From Chloroflexota bacterium (GTDB lineage: Bacteria > Chloroflexota > Anaerolineae > UBA4142), in the NCBI GenBank assembly GCA_016200825.1, contig JACQEA010000108.1, positions 1 through 7,062 on the forward strand: a stretch of 7,062 nucleotides of DNA. The letters run 5' to 3'. The notes beneath the pieces were generated by a model. It made no database searches. It worked only from the letters and a program-made list of their open reading frames with translations, and was not told the DNA's origin. A program made the position numbers and the translations under genes. Positions 5,783-7,062 of this stretch are shown in pieces. How positions within the stretch are numbered: the stretch's first letter is position 1; each line of letters starts with the position of its first letter.

Positions 5783-7062
5783 TTATGGGCCTGTGCTCAA
5801 AGACTCGCGTCCCCACAGATCATCCACCGGCACATTTTTGATCAGCACGCGCGGGATCGAGCCGTCCGCGTTCATCACATAAATTGCCCACGCGGTTCCG
5901 TTTTGATCCGAACGCCAATAGATCGCATTGCCGTCACGCGAAAATACCGGCTGACCGTCATTGCTCTTGCCGTTGGTCAATTGTTTGATTCCGTTGCCAT
6001 CTGAATTGACGATGAAAACGTTGATGTGTCCTTTGCCGTCGTCGCCTTGATAAATAATTTTGTCGCCGCGCGGCGACCATTGCGGATTACTGCCATTGTC
6101 GCGCGTAATGGTCGCGAGCGTTTGCGTTTTGAAATCATAAACCAGAATTCCGCACACGCTGGTGTTCGGCAGACAACCGGAAAACGCCAAACGCAAACTG
6201 TCTGGCGACCACGCCGGATTGAAACCGGTCGTGATCTCGCTGATGTTTCCGCCATCCGCATCGGCCGTGTAAATTTTTCCGCCAATTTTTAGATTGCCGC
6301 GAAAAAAAACGATGCGTTTGGAATCCGGCGACCACTGTACGCAACACACGTCCGAAAAACCAATCACGCGTTTGCGCGCGCTGCCGTCCAAATTCGCGGT
6401 GTAAATTCCATTCTCGCGCAATTGATAATACGCGATTTTGGTTCCATCGGGTGACAACGCAGGCCACGATGCGCTGTCAATGACCGCGTGCGCGTTCTCG
6501 CCATCGCCGTCCGCGATCCAAATCACATGCGCTTCATTCCGGTCGCCCGTCACCACCGAATACGCGATTTTTCCGCGCGTCGCGGGAATCACGGCGCGGC
6601 GCGTGGGTGTTAAAGTTGCTTGCGCGGACGCGTCGCCGGTGATGGTTGGAAAACTACTGCGCGTGGGCGACGCTAGTTCGTTCAAATTATTTGTCGCGGG
6701 CGCGACGGTGCGCGTGGTGGAAAGCGAGCCTTGCAAGGTGGGTTGAATGCCAAAGAAAAATACAAACAGCAAACAAATCGCGCCCAGCGCGAGCGCGCCG
6801 AGTGTGCCGACAATCGCGACAAACGGGCGGTTGGAAGATTTTGGTTTGGGCGGCGCGTTGCGCAACGGTCCGCCGCGTTGACCGGCCGCGCGCGGGATCG
6901 CGCGGGGCGCGGCGCGCGCGTCGCTGACTTCGCTTGGACCGCGCACCGCGTTTTCCAGCGCGCGCATCAATTCATCCACACTGCCAAAGCGTTGCTCCGG
7001 TTTCTTGGCGAGCGCGCGTTGCAAAACAAAATCCACCGCGGGCGGAATATTTTTGTTGAACT
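5783..7062 (-). CDS. Membrane Ser/Thr protein kinase with TolB/PD40 propeller sensor, N-terminal part outside window
   Basis: The frame is open to the window edge, starting inside the kinase domain (FNKNIPPAVDFVLQRAL). A GTG at 7036 lies inside this domain and is not the start. The visible kinase end has ALAKKPEQRFGS, the subdomain XI motif, matching ALAKDPAARFGN in the neighbouring kinase. Counting from that GTG codon as residue 1, a Pro/Ala/Arg-rich linker (about 33-70) leads to a membrane helix (72-97, FVAIVGTLGALALGAICLL and on), a Thr/Ser/Pro-rich stretch (about 100-152) and a beta-propeller (about 154-405). The propeller shows WSPD-like blade motifs at Ser195, 236, 277, 321 and 366, regularly 41-45 residues apart. 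This family phosphorylates proteins on the cytoplasmic side while the propeller senses a ligand or partner outside. Four cysteines in the propeller (231, 232, 288, 295) could form disulfides. A terminator follows the stop. Confidence 0.9.
   Translation of the reverse strand, partial: FNKNIPPAVDFVLQRALAKKPEQRFGSVDELMRALENAVRGPSEVSDARAAPRAIPRAAGQRGGPLRNAPPKPKSSNRPFVAIVGTLGALALGAICLLFVFFFGIQPTLQGSLSTTRTVAPATNNLNELASPTRSSFPTITGDASAQATLTPTRRAVIPATRGKIAYSVVTGDRNEAHVIWIADGDGENAHAVIDSASWPALSPDGTKIAYYQLRENGIYTANLDGSARKRVIGFSDVCCVQWSPDSKRIVFFRGNLKIGGKIYTADADGGNISEITTGFNPAWSPDSLRLAFSGCLPNTSVCGILVYDFKTQTLATITRDNGSNPQWSPRGDKIIYQGDDGKGHINVFIVNSDGNGIKQLTNGKSNDGQPVFSRDGNAIYWRSDQNGTAWAIYVMNADGSIPRVLIKNVPVDDLWGRESLSTGP

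Noticed and set aside
1..7062. CRISPR array, tRNA, rRNA or complete insertion sequence
   Set aside because: No regularly spaced direct repeats, no cloverleaf-like sequence, no rRNA-like sequence and no transposase reading frame were found on reading both strands.

Overview
The window has the look of a free-living environmental bacterium, most likely from Chloroflexota (Anaerolineae-like). This is an inference from style, not from a marker gene. The signs are several large membrane Ser/Thr kinases with different C-terminal sensor modules (TPR and a TolB/PD40 propeller), a GAF-PAS-cyclase, a strong preference for GCG and CGC codons giving many GCGCGC runs, and imperfect palindromic repeats between genes. 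Every convincing gene is on the minus strand, so transcription runs from high to low coordinates.

In transcription order: (1) 7062-5783 is the C-terminal part of a membrane Ser/Thr kinase. Only the end of the kinase domain is in the window, followed by a Pro/Ala/Arg-rich linker, one membrane helix and a beta-propeller built from PD40/TolB-type repeats. A good intrinsic terminator follows at 5766-5733. (2) 5782-5381 is about 400 bp without a gene. It holds that terminator, a palindromic dispersed repeat, a low-complexity repeat remnant and a 15-bp hairpin. (3) 5380-3650 is a complete Ser/Thr kinase with a membrane helix and TPR repeats. (4) 3641-1812, only 8 nt later, is a GAF-PAS-class III nucleotidyl cyclase. 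These two almost certainly form an operon for a kinase/cyclase signalling unit. The last 27 codons of the cyclase lie inside a dispersed repeat. (5) 1811-1559 has no gene but holds the rest of that repeat, a roughly 100-bp MITE-like element with 19-bp terminal inverted repeats, and a near-consensus promoter. (6) 1558-843 is a type II toxin-antitoxin pair, vapB (ribbon-helix-helix) and vapC (PIN), overlapping by 4 nt. (7) 812-1 is ribonuclease Z (tRNA 3' processing), from a TTG start 30 nt after vapC and cut by the window edge at the last metal-binding histidine.

No CRISPR array, tRNA, rRNA or complete insertion sequence was seen. I do not see a clearly new defence or biosynthetic system. The points most worth following up are the MITE-like element beside the vapBC promoter, the repeat that has become coding sequence at the end of the cyclase, the kinase-cyclase operon, and the placing of a VapC RNase directly upstream of RNase Z.
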